A DNA stretch of 64,000 bases from Adenophora triphylla var. japonica (GCA_022495995.1 JAFEMH010002345.1:1-64000); one strand, 5' to 3'. Positions 22,722 through 32,816 are shown, counted from the first letter of the stretch. Notes: generated by a model from the sequence alone, not told the origin. Numbers and translations are program-made.

Positions 22722-23695
22722 TCAAGACATTACAATATCACCATCATCAATTTCCTGACCAACACTCACTGATACACCAACCTCACCATCAACAACCCCG
22801 CCTCCACCTTCCAGAGGCCAACTCGACCAACTAGAAGCAGTCTCCACACTGTCGGTGCGACTTGCCAACCCAATCTCTGCCCTAAACAAAGACTCCTCCT
22901 CAGCCGCCGTATGACTGCCCTCTCTATCTCTCAATCTCCTCAAATTCCCATGAGGAAACACAATCCTATGCCTCCTTGCAATGTTCCTCAACGTGCTCCC
23001 AAACCCAGATAACTCCTCATCACTCTCCATCAACTCACTCATCCTCAAGATCCTCGATCGCCGCCGCCTTCCCTTCGAATCCCCGCCACCTTCAACCGGC
23101 AGCTGAAACCGACAAACCGGACAAGAATTATGCTGCGACAGCCAAGGCAAAATACAATCGGGATGGTACATATGCCTACAAGGCAACTGCTTGGTTTCAT
23201 CATCAATTACAAACTGGTCCTTGCAGACCGCGCAGAGAAGGATTGGATCGGGAGAAAGAAACGTGTTTGTGATTATGACAGTAGGGATCGCTTCGATTGC
23301 CGATTTTGAAGCGGGGGATTGGTGGCGAGAGGTGGAAGGGGAGGATCCGTCGGAATCGGAGTTGGTTAGGTGGTGGATAAGACGGTGGAGGTAAGGGCTG
23401 TCGAGGAGGAAGTTATCGTCGGAGGTAGTGACGGAGGGAATTGGAATGTGGTGGATTCGGTTGGGAATGGGGAGAGGTTAGGGATTGGATTAGGGTTAGG
23501 GTTAGGGTTGAAGAGAGGGGAATCCATTTCTTCAAGAAAGTCACCGTGGCAGTAAGGACAGAGGGGGCTGGTGGTGGCGGTGATGATGGTGGGGGAGAGG
23601 AGAGAGACGCTCATGTCACATTCGTGGCACCAGTATGTTTGTCTACCTCCGGCGGGGGCGGCGGTGGTGGTGGTTGTGGTGGGGGAGGAGGACAT
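22722..23695 (-). CDS. RING-H2 E3 ubiquitin ligase with N-terminal zinc ribbon, apparent frameshift
   Basis: Starts at the ATG at 23,695 and ends at the stop at 22,722. The N-terminus has a zinc ribbon (YWCHEC...CPYC), followed by an NPNPNPNP low-complexity stretch; then IHHIPIPSVTTSDDNFLLDS, and a canonical RING-H2 at 23,234-23,112 (C-x2-C-x14-C-x-H-x2-H-x2-C-x10-C-x2-C: CAVC, CRHMYH, CPVC). The tail is acidic. The layout fits plant single-exon RING ligases with a zinc-ribbon_9 domain, which attach ubiquitin to target proteins. The zinc ribbon and RING lie in different frames: a one-base change is needed between about 23,450 and 23,477, beside a C run on the coding strand. It may be a sequencing error, an allele or a pseudogene. 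Confidence 0.85.
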
Positions 23696-23909
23696 TTTGG
23701 GGATTTTGATTTTTAGTGGGATCAGGTGATAAGGAGATTTTATAATTGGATTTTGTTTGTGTATTTTTTGTTGGAGAAAAAGAGGGAGAAATAGGGTAAG
23801 GGTAACGTTTGGTTTGGTCAGGTCAGTGTGATTTGTTTTGTTTGATGCTTTGGCGGGACGAGGAATGGACGTCGATTGCGACTTTCCAGTTACTCACTGC
23901 TAACTCTTA
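23696..23909 (-). promoter_or_regulatory. Upstream region of the RING-H2 gene
   Basis: Short, T/G-rich on the plus strand. It should contain the promoter and 5' UTR of the minus-strand gene. No definite TATA box was picked out. A MITE at 23,910 lies only about 215 bp upstream of the start codon. Confidence 0.4.
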
Positions 23910-24208
23910 CTCCCTCCGTTTTGGTTAAGTGAATATCAAAAATTTAGATATACAAATTAAGAAAAAGTAAAAGAGATAAAAAATGAAAGGAAATGTTGTG
24001 AGTATGAAAAAAATTAAATAGGATAGAAAATGAGTGAGAGAAATAGTAATTTAATTGGTATTGTGAGTGTAAAAATAAAATAGAAGAAAAAATGAGTAAG
24101 AAAAATAGTAAAGATTTTCTTCCATTTTAAATCATTTCCGTTGAGCTGAAACGAATAAAAAAAGAAATAAGTATTCACTCAACAGTAACAAAACAGTAAC
24201 TGAGGGAG
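23910..24208. mobile_element. Stowaway-like MITE upstream of the RING-H2 gene
   Basis: The left end CTCCCTCCGTTTTGGTTAAG and right end CAGTAACTGAGGGAG form an imperfect terminal inverted repeat, bordered by TA on both sides (23,908-23,909 and 24,209-24,210). Internal sequence is A-rich with the repeated phrase GAGAGAAATAGTA / AAGAAAAATAGTA. About 299 bp, no gene. Confidence 0.65.
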
Positions 24209-25170
24209 TATATGAATTGTTAACATTTTATCAATATTTTATAAAATGTTGATTTTTTTTTTTTTTTTTTTTTTGAGCAAGATTGTTTTCACAAAATTCT
24301 AAATTTTATTAATTTCTCCATTTTAAAAATGAATTTCTTTTTATTTTTTGTTAAGAAAATATTAAAGGGTTATCTATATATAATATTAAAGCAGAAGAAT
24401 TCCCAAGCTCCTCGTCGCGCCACGTGTCAAAATCTGATTCGCCAATATTTTGCAATTCAGTCCTTAATATTCCTTTATTTAAGACATTTTTTTGCAGTTT
24501 GATCCTTGAAAATCTTTAATTTTAGATATATCTAATATACAATACAGGAAGGATATAACTTCCTCTTAGCCTGGGTATAAAGAGGGGTTAGGATTTAAAG
24601 TTGGAGAGTTGATCCAAGGGCTGAGATTAATTGACAGTTATTTTATTTTACCACTCTCACGGCAGTTACTTTCTTTTCCGGATCTCATCGTCTCACGGCA
24701 GTTGTTACGTAGCTAGAGAGAGACAGAGAATCGTTCTCCGTTGAATGCCGAAGTCGGAGGCGCAGATAGATAGAGGCCGCCGGAGAATCATCAATTCAAA
24801 GCGGCGCCGCCAGATCTACCGATTTTTACGCTGATTACGATTGACGAAAAAGCAATTTTTTTGCATATCAACGATGAAGACAGAGAGAGATGAATTCGAG
24901 TGAATCGCAGCATTCATGGTGGCAAATTGAAGGAGTGAAGCGAAGGCAGTTCTAAGAGGTAATTCAGCTGACGTTGCACAATTCAACTGTGCGGAGATCA
25001 ATTTAGCTTATGCGGATCGATTGTTTTGAAATTCAAATGGTGTTGAACATGGTTGGACTTTTTTTTGGTTGTGTACGAGTGAAATTGTCACTTGAAATGT
25101 TTGAATATTTTGCACTTTTCTTGCAGTTTTAAACTAGAATTGCTTTGAAATATTTGTGTTTGAATTACAG

Positions 25171-25277
25171 GAGGTTGATTGGGGAGACAGTACTGTGATT
25201 GACTTTCTGAAAAGCCATTGAATTTGGGCGGTTAAACGTGACCATGGCTCAGAGTAACTGGGAAGCGGATAAAATGT
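25171..25277 (+). pseudogene. Captured first coding exon of a LEUNIG_HOMOLOG-like gene
   Basis: After a 3' splice site (TTTGAATTACAG, ending about 25,170) there is 5' UTR, then an ATG at 25,244 encoding MAQSNWEADKM, split by a splice donor (GTATGC at 25,276). This is, from memory, the invariant start of the plant corepressor LEUNIG_HOMOLOG, and its first exon breaks at the same codon. The LUFS domain and WD40 repeats expected in the next exons are absent. It is a captured fragment inside the Helitron. Only eleven residues support the name. Confidence 0.65.
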
Positions 25278-25609
25278 ATGCACTTCTCATTCACTGTTTG
25301 TAATTCTTTTAATTGTTGCATGTTTTTTTTTTGACCTTTTGAATAGAAAGGTAGGTAAAGGGAAGTGCTCAAATATGTATCTTTGTTGTTCTGATCTTGA
25401 TCCTAAATTGCACTTTATTTGGGCGATTGCACCTCCCAGCCTGCCAGAAGCTCTAAATCTAAAAGGAATTCAAACATATCTGGACTGGGGATTTGTCCCA
25501 GCATGGAACTAAACTCAGAAACTGAATTTGGTTTTTGATATCGTTTTATTTTGGAGTGAATTAGGTTGTTCAGAATATGGTGTCTGTTTGTGTTTGACGT
25601 TGCATATGT

Positions 25610-26060
25610 TGTTCTTTGTGATGTAGTTGTAGGTACTGGTGGAGATAATGGGGGGATGCCGACGGAGATCACCGCCCTGAAGAAGGTATAATCTACTTCT
25701 CTAAATAAAGTAGTGTCTATTTGTAAAATTGAGATTCGGTTGATGTCCGGTGGCGGAATTGGCGGCTCCAGAAGAAGTTGCGGCAGCAGGAAATGGAAAA
25801 AGAAGGCGAAGGGCGAGCAAGAACAATAGAGGTCGAAGCTTCATCTCTTCCTTTTACTTTCAAATTTTAAATATGCAATTTGTTAATTTGTGTATGGGTG
25901 TTCGTGAATTAGGGAACAACATTTATGGAGATGGCGTGGAGATTTTTACATGGCGAGGGAACAAATCTGGGCTTCTCTTAACAAGTCTGATCTAGGTGAC
26001 GGCGATGGCAAATCGGTACAGTCGATGGCGGAAAAGGAAGGCGACATTTGAAAGAGGAGT
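25610..26060 (+). other. Exon-like fragments inside the Helitron
   Basis: A GC-richer stretch at 25,626-25,685 reads VVGTGGDNGGMPTEITALKK and ends at a donor-like GTATAA. A second stretch at 25,742-25,833 starts ATGTCCGGTGGCGG and ends at a donor-like GTCGAAG. Neither was recognised. They look like further captured exon pieces. Confidence 0.35.
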
Positions 26061-26837
26061 GGATAATGAGTAATTTGGGTTGTTTGTTTATTGAAAGATA
26101 AGATAATTGGGGGGGGGGGAGAGCATCTTTTGCAAGTGAATTTACTTGCTCATTTCACCAATCTTTGGTCTCTCAGTGACGATAATGACTCCTTAATTTT
26201 CATAGAATAGGTTGCCATGGGCTCCTCAAGGAAGTGAGGGATCTGGGTTTTGATTCTGGTGGTGGCCTGGAGGGTTGGGAGAGGGCTTGTGGTGGGGAAG
26301 AGTAGAATTGGGTAGTCACCATTAAGTAATGGGGATGGAATTTTATATTACCACCCTTTTTCCCCTATAAAATTGCAAAAGGCTATTCTTGGATTTTTTT
26401 GGTTTGGGATTGGGAAATCTTACTTGAGATTAATATTTTTATTAAAATCTTTTACTACTGTATTTGTTGCTCATTTTTCTCATCTGGATTTTTATTTTCC
26501 CCAGTTATAAGTGAGAGCAATTTAGTTAAAGAGATATAACTAACTATGTGAAGGAAGGGCTCGGGAAAGGAAAGTGCCACGTGTTATAGTTGTTGAAAAA
26601 TTCACAAAATATAGTTCAGTGTGGAAGAGATGAAAGAGGAGTTGATGATTATCGCTTACTTAACTGTAGTGGAGGTCGGTTTTTTTCTTATTTTTAGTTA
26701 TGTAACTGTTTAAAATTACATTTAAAACATTATAGTTAGCATGCGATTTCAGTTTTCCCACATCTTTCTCTTTCCATACTATCTCCCTTTCCATACTGAC
26801 CCGACCTGTGCCAGTGGCACGGGCATTTGAGTACTAG

Positions 26838-27009
26838 TATATATACAGAGAAAATTCAAGAATTGGCAGTAATTATGATATTTCTTTTTCCTTTTCTTCC
26901 TTTATCCCATTTACAACTACTCATCTTTATTTTTTGTTGTTGTCCTTTTTTATGTTTCTTGATTATGTAGGATCTGATTCTTGAATTTTATTATTAAATG
27001 TGATTATAG
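26838..27009. other. Intron-like sequence before the orphan exon
   Basis: T-rich, ending in ATGTGATTATAG, a good 3' splice site. The Helitron inserted just to the left, so it may lie in this intron. Confidence 0.45.
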
Positions 27010-27351
27010 GAAGCATTGATGGAGGGTAAAAATGGGTTCTTGAAACCAAGAAAAGAAAATCCATTTGTGGAGAGCATATCCGACCCACTTTGCAAGCTCA
27101 ATCTCAAGGAAACCTCTGAATTTGTAAAGGCACTCCCAATGGGAAGCAATGTCAATGAAAACAGAGGCCTGCTTGATGTTTCCGTTCAAAAGAAGAGAGA
27201 TGGGTCAAGTTCTGTTACAAAGAGAAACATGTTTGAAGCTCCATCAACACCGGGTCGACCCATTTTCAGCTTCAGTACTGCTGGAAACCCATCAAGAAAG
27301 AACTTCCCTTCAAAATGGGATGATGCAGAAAAATGGCTTATTACTGGTAAT
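27010..27351 (+). pseudogene. Orphan internal exon (SKWDDAEKWL motif)
   Basis: An open stretch between an acceptor (ATTATAG, ending 27,009) and a donor (TTACTG-GTAATT at 27,352). It encodes Lys/Ser-rich sequence with FEAPSTPGRPIFSFSTAG and, at its end, FPSKWDDAEKWLITG. The SKWDDAEKW motif occurs in plant remorin-like and related microtubule- or membrane-associated proteins; I cannot choose a family. No neighbouring exon was found within several kb on either side. Either a host gene is split by transposons or this is a captured fragment. Confidence 0.5.
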
Positions 27352-27363
27352 TCTTGTCTTTAG

Positions 27364-28039
27364 GAGTTTTCTGTAAAATTTAAAGAATAAAATAGATCAC
27401 AATAAGAGCATTATGACCAGCAAGATTAAGAGACGGTTCTTCTTGCATGATAGTGTGTGTATATTTTTATTTTATAGCCTCTTCATCATGACAGTCAAGG
27501 CACATGTATATATAAATATTATGCTTCATGTCATGCCCTTCATCTCATGCTGTTGATATTTGCCTTCCATTGTTGGTCTTTAATCAAGATACTATTCAGG
27601 ACAAAAATTTATTTCCTGGAAATAAATTAAAACATATTTTTTTGGCCCCTTAATTCAAGGGTTCATCATGAGTACTTATGACCTCAGTCACGAGATTAAG
27701 ATTCATTATCCTTCAAATAGATTTGTGCAACTAACACAGTACAACTTGGAATGGGACTCTAATCATGCTAACTAATTTCATGATTTTCTAATTCTATCTA
27801 GAGAAATAATATCCCTACCAACTATACTTAAGTTACAGAAAGAACATAAATTATCTAATGGTCATTTGATTATCCCAAACCCTTCATATTCACATTAATC
27901 AAGTTTCATAAAGTATACTTAATTTACAAATTCGAAATTTACATAAAGAACATAAATTTCGGAAAATCAAATTTCAAATTTTAAATTCAAAATTGATAAA
28001 TAGGAAATATTAGTCAAAATGTTATAATTTCATACCATG
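27364..28039. other. AT-rich non-coding DNA
   Basis: No coding frame, RNA gene or repeat ends recognised. If the exon to the left is real, this would be its intron. Confidence 0.4.
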
Positions 28040-28627
28040 AAATAAATATGATGTATTGGTTTAATACTCCTAAACAATCTTTGCTATTTTTTCCAAGGTG
28101 ACATTATCGTGGGTAGAGTGAGGGGGATGATTAAGAAATATTTTCTTTGATATTTTGTTATTTCATTTGGTACTTTGGGATTTATGATTAATAATCTGAT
28201 TAAAAATATTCAGCCGTGCGTTTATTTTGAGTAGGTCACTGAAAAAAGAATTCGGCAAAGCATCCTCCGTTATTGCTCACTCTCATCTTCTTTTTTCTTC
28301 TTGATCTATTTGATCTCTTAATTGTTTTTTCTTTTTCTTTTTCTTTTTTACTCTTTTTTTTTTTTATTTCAGAGACAATGTTTTACTATGATGTAAGCTA
28401 TTTTAGCTAATGATATTCCTATTTATCATTTTTATTTTTAGTGGATTTATGAAATCACAAAATTTGATATCTCTGAATTATTTAACAAAGAATAGATGTC
28501 ATGTTAAATGTTTACATAATATTATTATGCTTAGTGCCTAATCTTTGAATATTCTGATGTTTAATTAAAGATGTTTTGACTAATATTTCCTAATCAGAAA
28601 ATGACCCACAAGAGAAATTATAACATT
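28040..28627. repeat. 588-bp direct repeat, copy 1
   Basis: Nearly identical to 32,230-32,816, with fewer than a dozen differences seen by eye (single substitutions and T-run length changes). It has a T-rich tract ending in TTTATTTCAGAGAC, then ATGTTTTACTATGAT and GTAAGC, which looks like an acceptor, a tiny exon and a donor. To the right it meets Helitron-like sequence at 28,628. Confidence 0.85.
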
Positions 28628-28801
28628 CAAGCTCCACAGCTCGCCACGTGTCAATCTCTTATTTGCCGATATTTTGCATTTTGGTCCTTAAATTTCATCT
28701 ATTTTCACCAATAAATCAGCTTTTTGGTCTATAAATAACAATTATTTGTGTTTTAGTATTTTTAATTCATTAGTGTTTTAGTCCTTTGAAAATTAAATTT
28801 C
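28628..28801 (+). mobile_element. Fragment resembling the 5' end of the Helitron
   Basis: CAAGCTCCACAGCTCGCCAC, then GTGTCAATCT...GCCGATATTTTGCA, parallels the start of the Helitron at 24,404 (CAAGCTCCTCGTCGCGCCAC, then GTGTCAAAATCTGATTCGCC). The terminal TCTATATA is missing, so it is a truncated relative. Confidence 0.5.
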
Positions 28802-29475
28802 CCAATAAGTTTATTTAAATGAAATAAATTCAATAAGTTTATTTAAATGTTTTATATCAAAATTATCATCTCACTTTTTTATTGTTGTATATAAACCTAA
28901 CATATTGTTTTCGTTTATTTAAATGAAATTAATTATTAATTAACTTATAAATTAAAATAAATCCAATAAATTTATTTAAATGAAATAATTCACAAATAAG
29001 TTTATTTAAATGTTTTATGTCAAAATTATCGTCTCACTTTTTTATTGTTGTATATAAACCTAACATATTGTTTTCGTTTATTTAAATGAAATTAATTATT
29101 AATTAACTTATAAATTAAAATAAATCCAATAAATTAATTTAAATGAAATAATTCACAAATAAGTTTATTTAAATGTTTTATGTCAGAATTATCGTCTCAC
29201 TTTTTTATTGTTGTATATAAACCTAACATATTTTTTTCGTTTATTTAAATGAAACTAATTATTAATTAAACTTATACATTAAAATAAATCCAATAAGTTT
29301 TTTTAAATGAAATAATACACAAATAAGTTTATTTAAATGTTTTATATCAAAATTACCGCCTCACCTTTTTATTGTTGTATATAAACTTAACATATTATTT
29401 TCGTTTATTTAAATGAAATTAATTATTAATTAAACTTATACGTTAAAATAAATCCAATAAGTTTTTTAAATAAGT
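28802..29475. repeat. Tandem array of a ~163-bp AT-rich unit, four copies
   Basis: AATAAGTTTATTTAAATG starts at 28,832, 28,995, 29,158 and 29,322, giving spacings of 163, 163 and 164 bp. Each unit contains TCTCACTTTTTTATTGTTG (or a near copy) and ATGAAATTAATTATTAATTA (or a near copy). A partial fifth copy lies at 30,309-30,420. No coding capacity. Confidence 0.85.
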
Positions 29476-30308
29476 AGCCTTAAATTTCGGCAATTAATAA
29501 GATTCATTTAGTCCTTTAAAAAGATTAATTAGCCTTAAATTTCGGCAATAAATCAAGTATATATATAGTATGATTTACTCATTGAATTATTTTCATATAT
29601 TTTCCTTATATTATTTTTTTTAATCCTTATATAACTCAAGTATATATATATATAGTTTGTTTTTTTATATAATATAATAGAGTATATGGAAATAAATTGG
29701 TTGAACATGACAAAAATATCGTATATAAACTAAGAAAAGTATTGTAAAATAATTTGAAATTAGAATTCAATTATTAATATTATCAAATTAGATTAGATTT
29801 AATTCAAATCTTACATATTTATCAAATGAGTTATATTTTCTTAAAAAAAAATATTTACATTTTCAATTGTTTGACTAAGTCCATGGAATTCAGTTTTTTT
29901 TTTTTTTAAGAAGTCCATGAAATTCAGTTAGTGGAGTATTAAAATTACAGGAATTGATTTTTTTAAAAAATTTTTGAGCAACAGTGCTATGGCAAGTTAA
30001 ATTTGGGTATCATAAACTGATCTAATCTTAAAATTTAAAAAGTTTTTTAATAAGACAAATTTTCTAAATGCCATAAAATTACTCATACAAATCTTCAATG
30101 TTTATCCTAATTTAAATATAGTTAAATATTTTGAATTTCAAAATTATCCTAATTTAAACACATTAATACATTTTGAAGATGTCAATTCAAATTTAAATTG
30201 ATTACCAAGTATCCTTATAAATTATCCCTACAAATCTTCAAAAAGAAAAAAAATCTACATTACGTGAATAACCCTATCAGTCTTTATAATTATATAATTT
30301 CATCCGGC
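29476..30308. other. Very AT-rich non-coding DNA
   Basis: Contains TATATATATATATAG-type runs near 29,641-29,657. No gene recognised. Confidence 0.5.
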
Positions 30309-30420
30309 CTAGCTAAATGTTTTATATCAAAATTGCCGTTGAACTTTTTTATTGCTGTACATAAATCTAACATATTGTTTTCATTTATTTAAATGAAATT
30401 AATTATTAATTAAACTTATA
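30309..30420. repeat. Partial copy of the 163-bp repeat
   Basis: CTAAATGTTTTATATCAAAA followed by TTTTTTATTGCTGTACATAA and the rest of the unit up to the TTATTAATTAAACTTATA end. Diverged from the main array and separated from it by 830 bp. Confidence 0.7.
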
Positions 30421-30431
30421 TTATTTTTAAA

Positions 30432-30716
30432 GATTTAAGCTAATCAACATTTGAATTTTGAAATCAAAGATTTTTCATTTAATAAATTGATTTTTCATTT
30501 AATAAAAGGTTAATGTTTATAAGGTAAATATTTATACAGTAAATTATCCCGATTTAAGCTCAATCAACTTTTGAATTTTGAAATCAAAGATTTTTTATTT
30601 AATAAATTGATTTTTCATTTAATAAAAGGTTAATGTTTATAAGGTAAATATTTATACAGTAAATTATCCCGATTTAAGCTCAATCAACTTTTAAATTTTG
30701 AAATCAAAGATTTTTC
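30432..30716. repeat. Tandem array of a ~120-bp unit, 2.4 copies
   Basis: GATTTAAGCT starts at 30,432, 30,551 and 30,671. The first two units are almost identical over 119-120 bp (TTTGAATTTTGAAATCAAAG, TAATGTTTATAAGGTAAATA). The third stops after about 45 bases. Confidence 0.85.
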
Positions 30717-30751
30717 AACAGTTGATGTCACTATTATGACATGACATTATG

Positions 30752-30978
30752 TAATTCTCCTATTGGTCAATTATTTCCTATATAAATCATGTAACAAACT
30801 TATTTTGCAACTGCCTCATTATTTTGCAACCCTAGCAAGAGATTTATAGAAAGAGGCGGCATAGAGAGAGGAGATTTCAGTAGAGAGAGATTTTAGAGAG
30901 GAAGAAAGGAACCAGCCGAGCCTAGGGAGGAAGAAGAAGAAGAACTCTTCTTCATTGCTTGGTAGATTCAACAACAAG
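30752..30978 (+). promoter_or_regulatory. Promoter-like region with first exon and splice donor
   Basis: CTATTGGTCAATTATTTCC (CCAAT-like) is followed by CTATATAAATCATG (TATA) at about 30,779, then a purine-rich AGAGAG leader with GGCGGCATAG, and CAACAAG-GTAAGAATTC, a strong splice donor at about 30,979. This resembles a plant 5' UTR exon with an intron. The gene it served is unknown; it could also be part of an LTR. Confidence 0.45.
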
Positions 30979-31687
30979 GTAAGAATTCAATCATCTTTTA
31001 ATATGTTCTTTAACCTAGAAAATCATAGAAATTGCATACATTTACATTAAATTCTTTCCAAAGCTTGCATGGTTGTTCTTATAAAAACTTCTATGGAATA
31101 AATTTGAATATCATATAGGATCATGTTTTTCAATACCTTGAATATCGATTCCCTTCTTATCAACGTTAATCCATGCATCTTGCAATTCCTTTACCTGATA
31201 TGAAATATTTATTGTCATAATGGAAAAAGTGAAACTTAATTGGTATATTAATCGAACAGGCATGATTTTAATGATTGGAACTATAGCTCCTCATTTTGTC
31301 TGGTCTGAGAAGTTGATGGTCTCAATGATTCCGACTCAGCCTGAAACCATAAATTGAATATTGAAGACCAATAGACTCATTGGCAATTATTTAGCACTGT
31401 TAGGTGTAATTTTTTTTTTTAATCCGAAAGAAAGATTCTATCAGAAGAAGATCAATTTACAAAAGGATGGTTTGGAGGAAGAAAATAGGATAACCATTCA
31501 AGTGGTCAATCAATTAGAAGTTTCGGCAGCAAGATAGAGATATCCATAAGTAGGTCGACAACGTCCATAGCGTGTGCATAGTCTTTTTGGAATATGAATA
31601 TGTTTCTAGACTTGGATGTATTCTATTTGGATAATTAAAAGTGTACATGTTATTTAACTTTGTTATTTTGGTTATTTCCTTATGTAG
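30979..31687. other. Intron-like or intergenic DNA
   Basis: T-rich with no open frame. It ends in TTCCTTATGTAG at about 31,687, which could be a splice acceptor for the small coding piece that follows. Confidence 0.35.
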
Positions 31688-31830
31688 GATAATCCCTTGG
31701 AATCAATGGGGGAAAGTTCTTCAACAACGGTCTATAATGACATTACTCCTCAGAAGCGTTATCTAGACATTATTTTCAATGATGAGGAGGCACAGCTATC
31801 CGTGACTAAGTGTAGGAAAACAATTTAGGA
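31688..31830 (+). pseudogene. Short unrecognised coding fragment
   Basis: After a possible acceptor (TTATGTAG) an ATG at 31,707 opens a frame reading MGESSSTTVYNDITPQKRYL, then DIIFNDEEAQLSVTKCRK, with a stop at about 31,829. It may be the second exon of the gene whose first exon is at 30.8-30.98 kb. No domain recognised. Confidence 0.35.
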
Positions 31831-31984
31831 TTTTTCCCAAAACTTGATTTCTCATTGATTGATGATTGAATATATATGTTACAGTAGTCAAAAAGGAAAA
31901 GAGCAAAAGATATCTTCTAAAAATCAAAATACTAAACAGAATCCTAGAGAGAAAAGGAAACTGAATCGTCAGATTACGTCCCTA

Positions 31985-32120
31985 GGCGGTCGCCCACTTG
32001 TACAGAGGTTTCCACGGCTTTGAGATTTTGAGCTGGGCGGTCGCCCACTGGTCCTGAGCGGTCGCCCACGTGTACAGAGGTTTTGACGTTGTTTGAATTT
32101 GGTGCTGGGCAGTCGCCCAC
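31985..32120. repeat. Cluster of four GGGCGGTCGCCC-type palindromes
   Basis: Copies lie at 31,985-31,997, 32,035-32,047, 32,056-32,069 and 32,107-32,120 (GGGCGGTCGCCCAC with GG, GA or CA variants at the left). Arms of five bases surround a GT centre. The longer phrase GTCGCCCACTTGTACAGAGG is repeated with one change. The region is far more GC-rich than its surroundings. It recalls the U3 palindromes of the Tat LTRs and may be a piece of another LTR. Confidence 0.7.
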
Positions 32121-32229
32121 TTCTACAGCGCCATATTCACACTAAGGGAATCAAGTAAATCAAACAGGAGAAATTGGACAAGAAGGAAAGTCGTGCTTTT
32201 TATTTCAGACAATCAATTTTAGATTTTTC

Positions 32230-32816
32230 AAATAAATATGATGTATTGGTTTAATACTCCTAAACAATCTTTGCTATTTTTCCCAAGGTGACATTATCGT
32301 GGGTAGAGTGAGGGGGATGATTAAGAAATATTTTCTTTGGTATTTTGTTATTTCATTTGGTACTTTGGGATTTATGATTAATAATCTGATTAAAAATATT
32401 CAGCCGTGCGTTTATTTTGAGTAGGTCACTGAAAAAAGAATTCGGCAAAGCATCCTCCGTTATTGCTCACTCTCATCTTCTTTTTTCTTCTTGATCTATT
32501 TGATCTCTTAATTGTTTTTTCTTTTTCTTTTTCTTTTTTACTCTTTTTTTTTTTATTTCAGGGACAATGTTTTACTATGATGTAAGCTATTTTAGCTAAT
32601 GATATTCCTATTTATCATTTTTATTTTTAGTGGATTTATGGAATCACAAAATTTGATATCTCTGAATTATTTAACAAAGAATAGATGTCATGTTAAATGT
32701 TTACATAATATTATTATGCTTAGTGCCTAATCTTTGAATATTCTGCTGTTTAATTAAAGATGTTTTGACTAATATTTCATAATCAGAAAATGACCAAAAA
32801 GAGAAATTATAACATT
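32230..32816. repeat. 588-bp direct repeat, copy 2
   Basis: Same orientation as 28,040-28,627. The match begins at AATAAATATGATGTATTGG and ends at AGAAATTATAACATT. The sequences outside differ completely: Helitron-like DNA follows copy 1 and copia 3' sequence follows copy 2. Low divergence suggests a recent duplication. Confidence 0.85.

Larger units (their letters stand above)
24373..26837 (+). mobile_element. Non-autonomous Helitron
   Basis: The 5' end is TCTATATATAATATTAAAGC after an A. The 3' end is a hairpin, CCTGTGCC-AGT-GGCACGGG (26,805-26,823), followed 11 bases later by CTAG at 26,834-26,837 and a T. TC start, CTRR end, 3' hairpin and insertion between A and T are the defining marks of plant Helitrons. 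No Rep/helicase ORF is present, so it depends on a helper. Its 2.46 kb holds 5' UTR-like sequence and gene exon fragments, including the one at 25,244. Confidence 0.85.

Noticed and set aside
23491..23513. CCCTAA repeat as an interstitial telomere
   Set aside because: Only about four units, in the six-base form rather than the usual plant CCCTAAA, and it lies in coding sequence as Asn-Pro repeats.
22976..23716. Plus-strand frames across the RING-H2 gene
   Set aside because: Shadows of the minus-strand gene, whose zinc ribbon and RING motifs are unambiguous.
26110..26120. G run inside the Helitron as a structural signal
   Set aside because: A single homopolymer of about ten G with no partner; homopolymers are common here.
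28040..32816. The 588-bp direct repeats as LTRs of one element
   Set aside because: No TG...CA ends, no primer site or polypurine tract next to them, no gag or pol between them.
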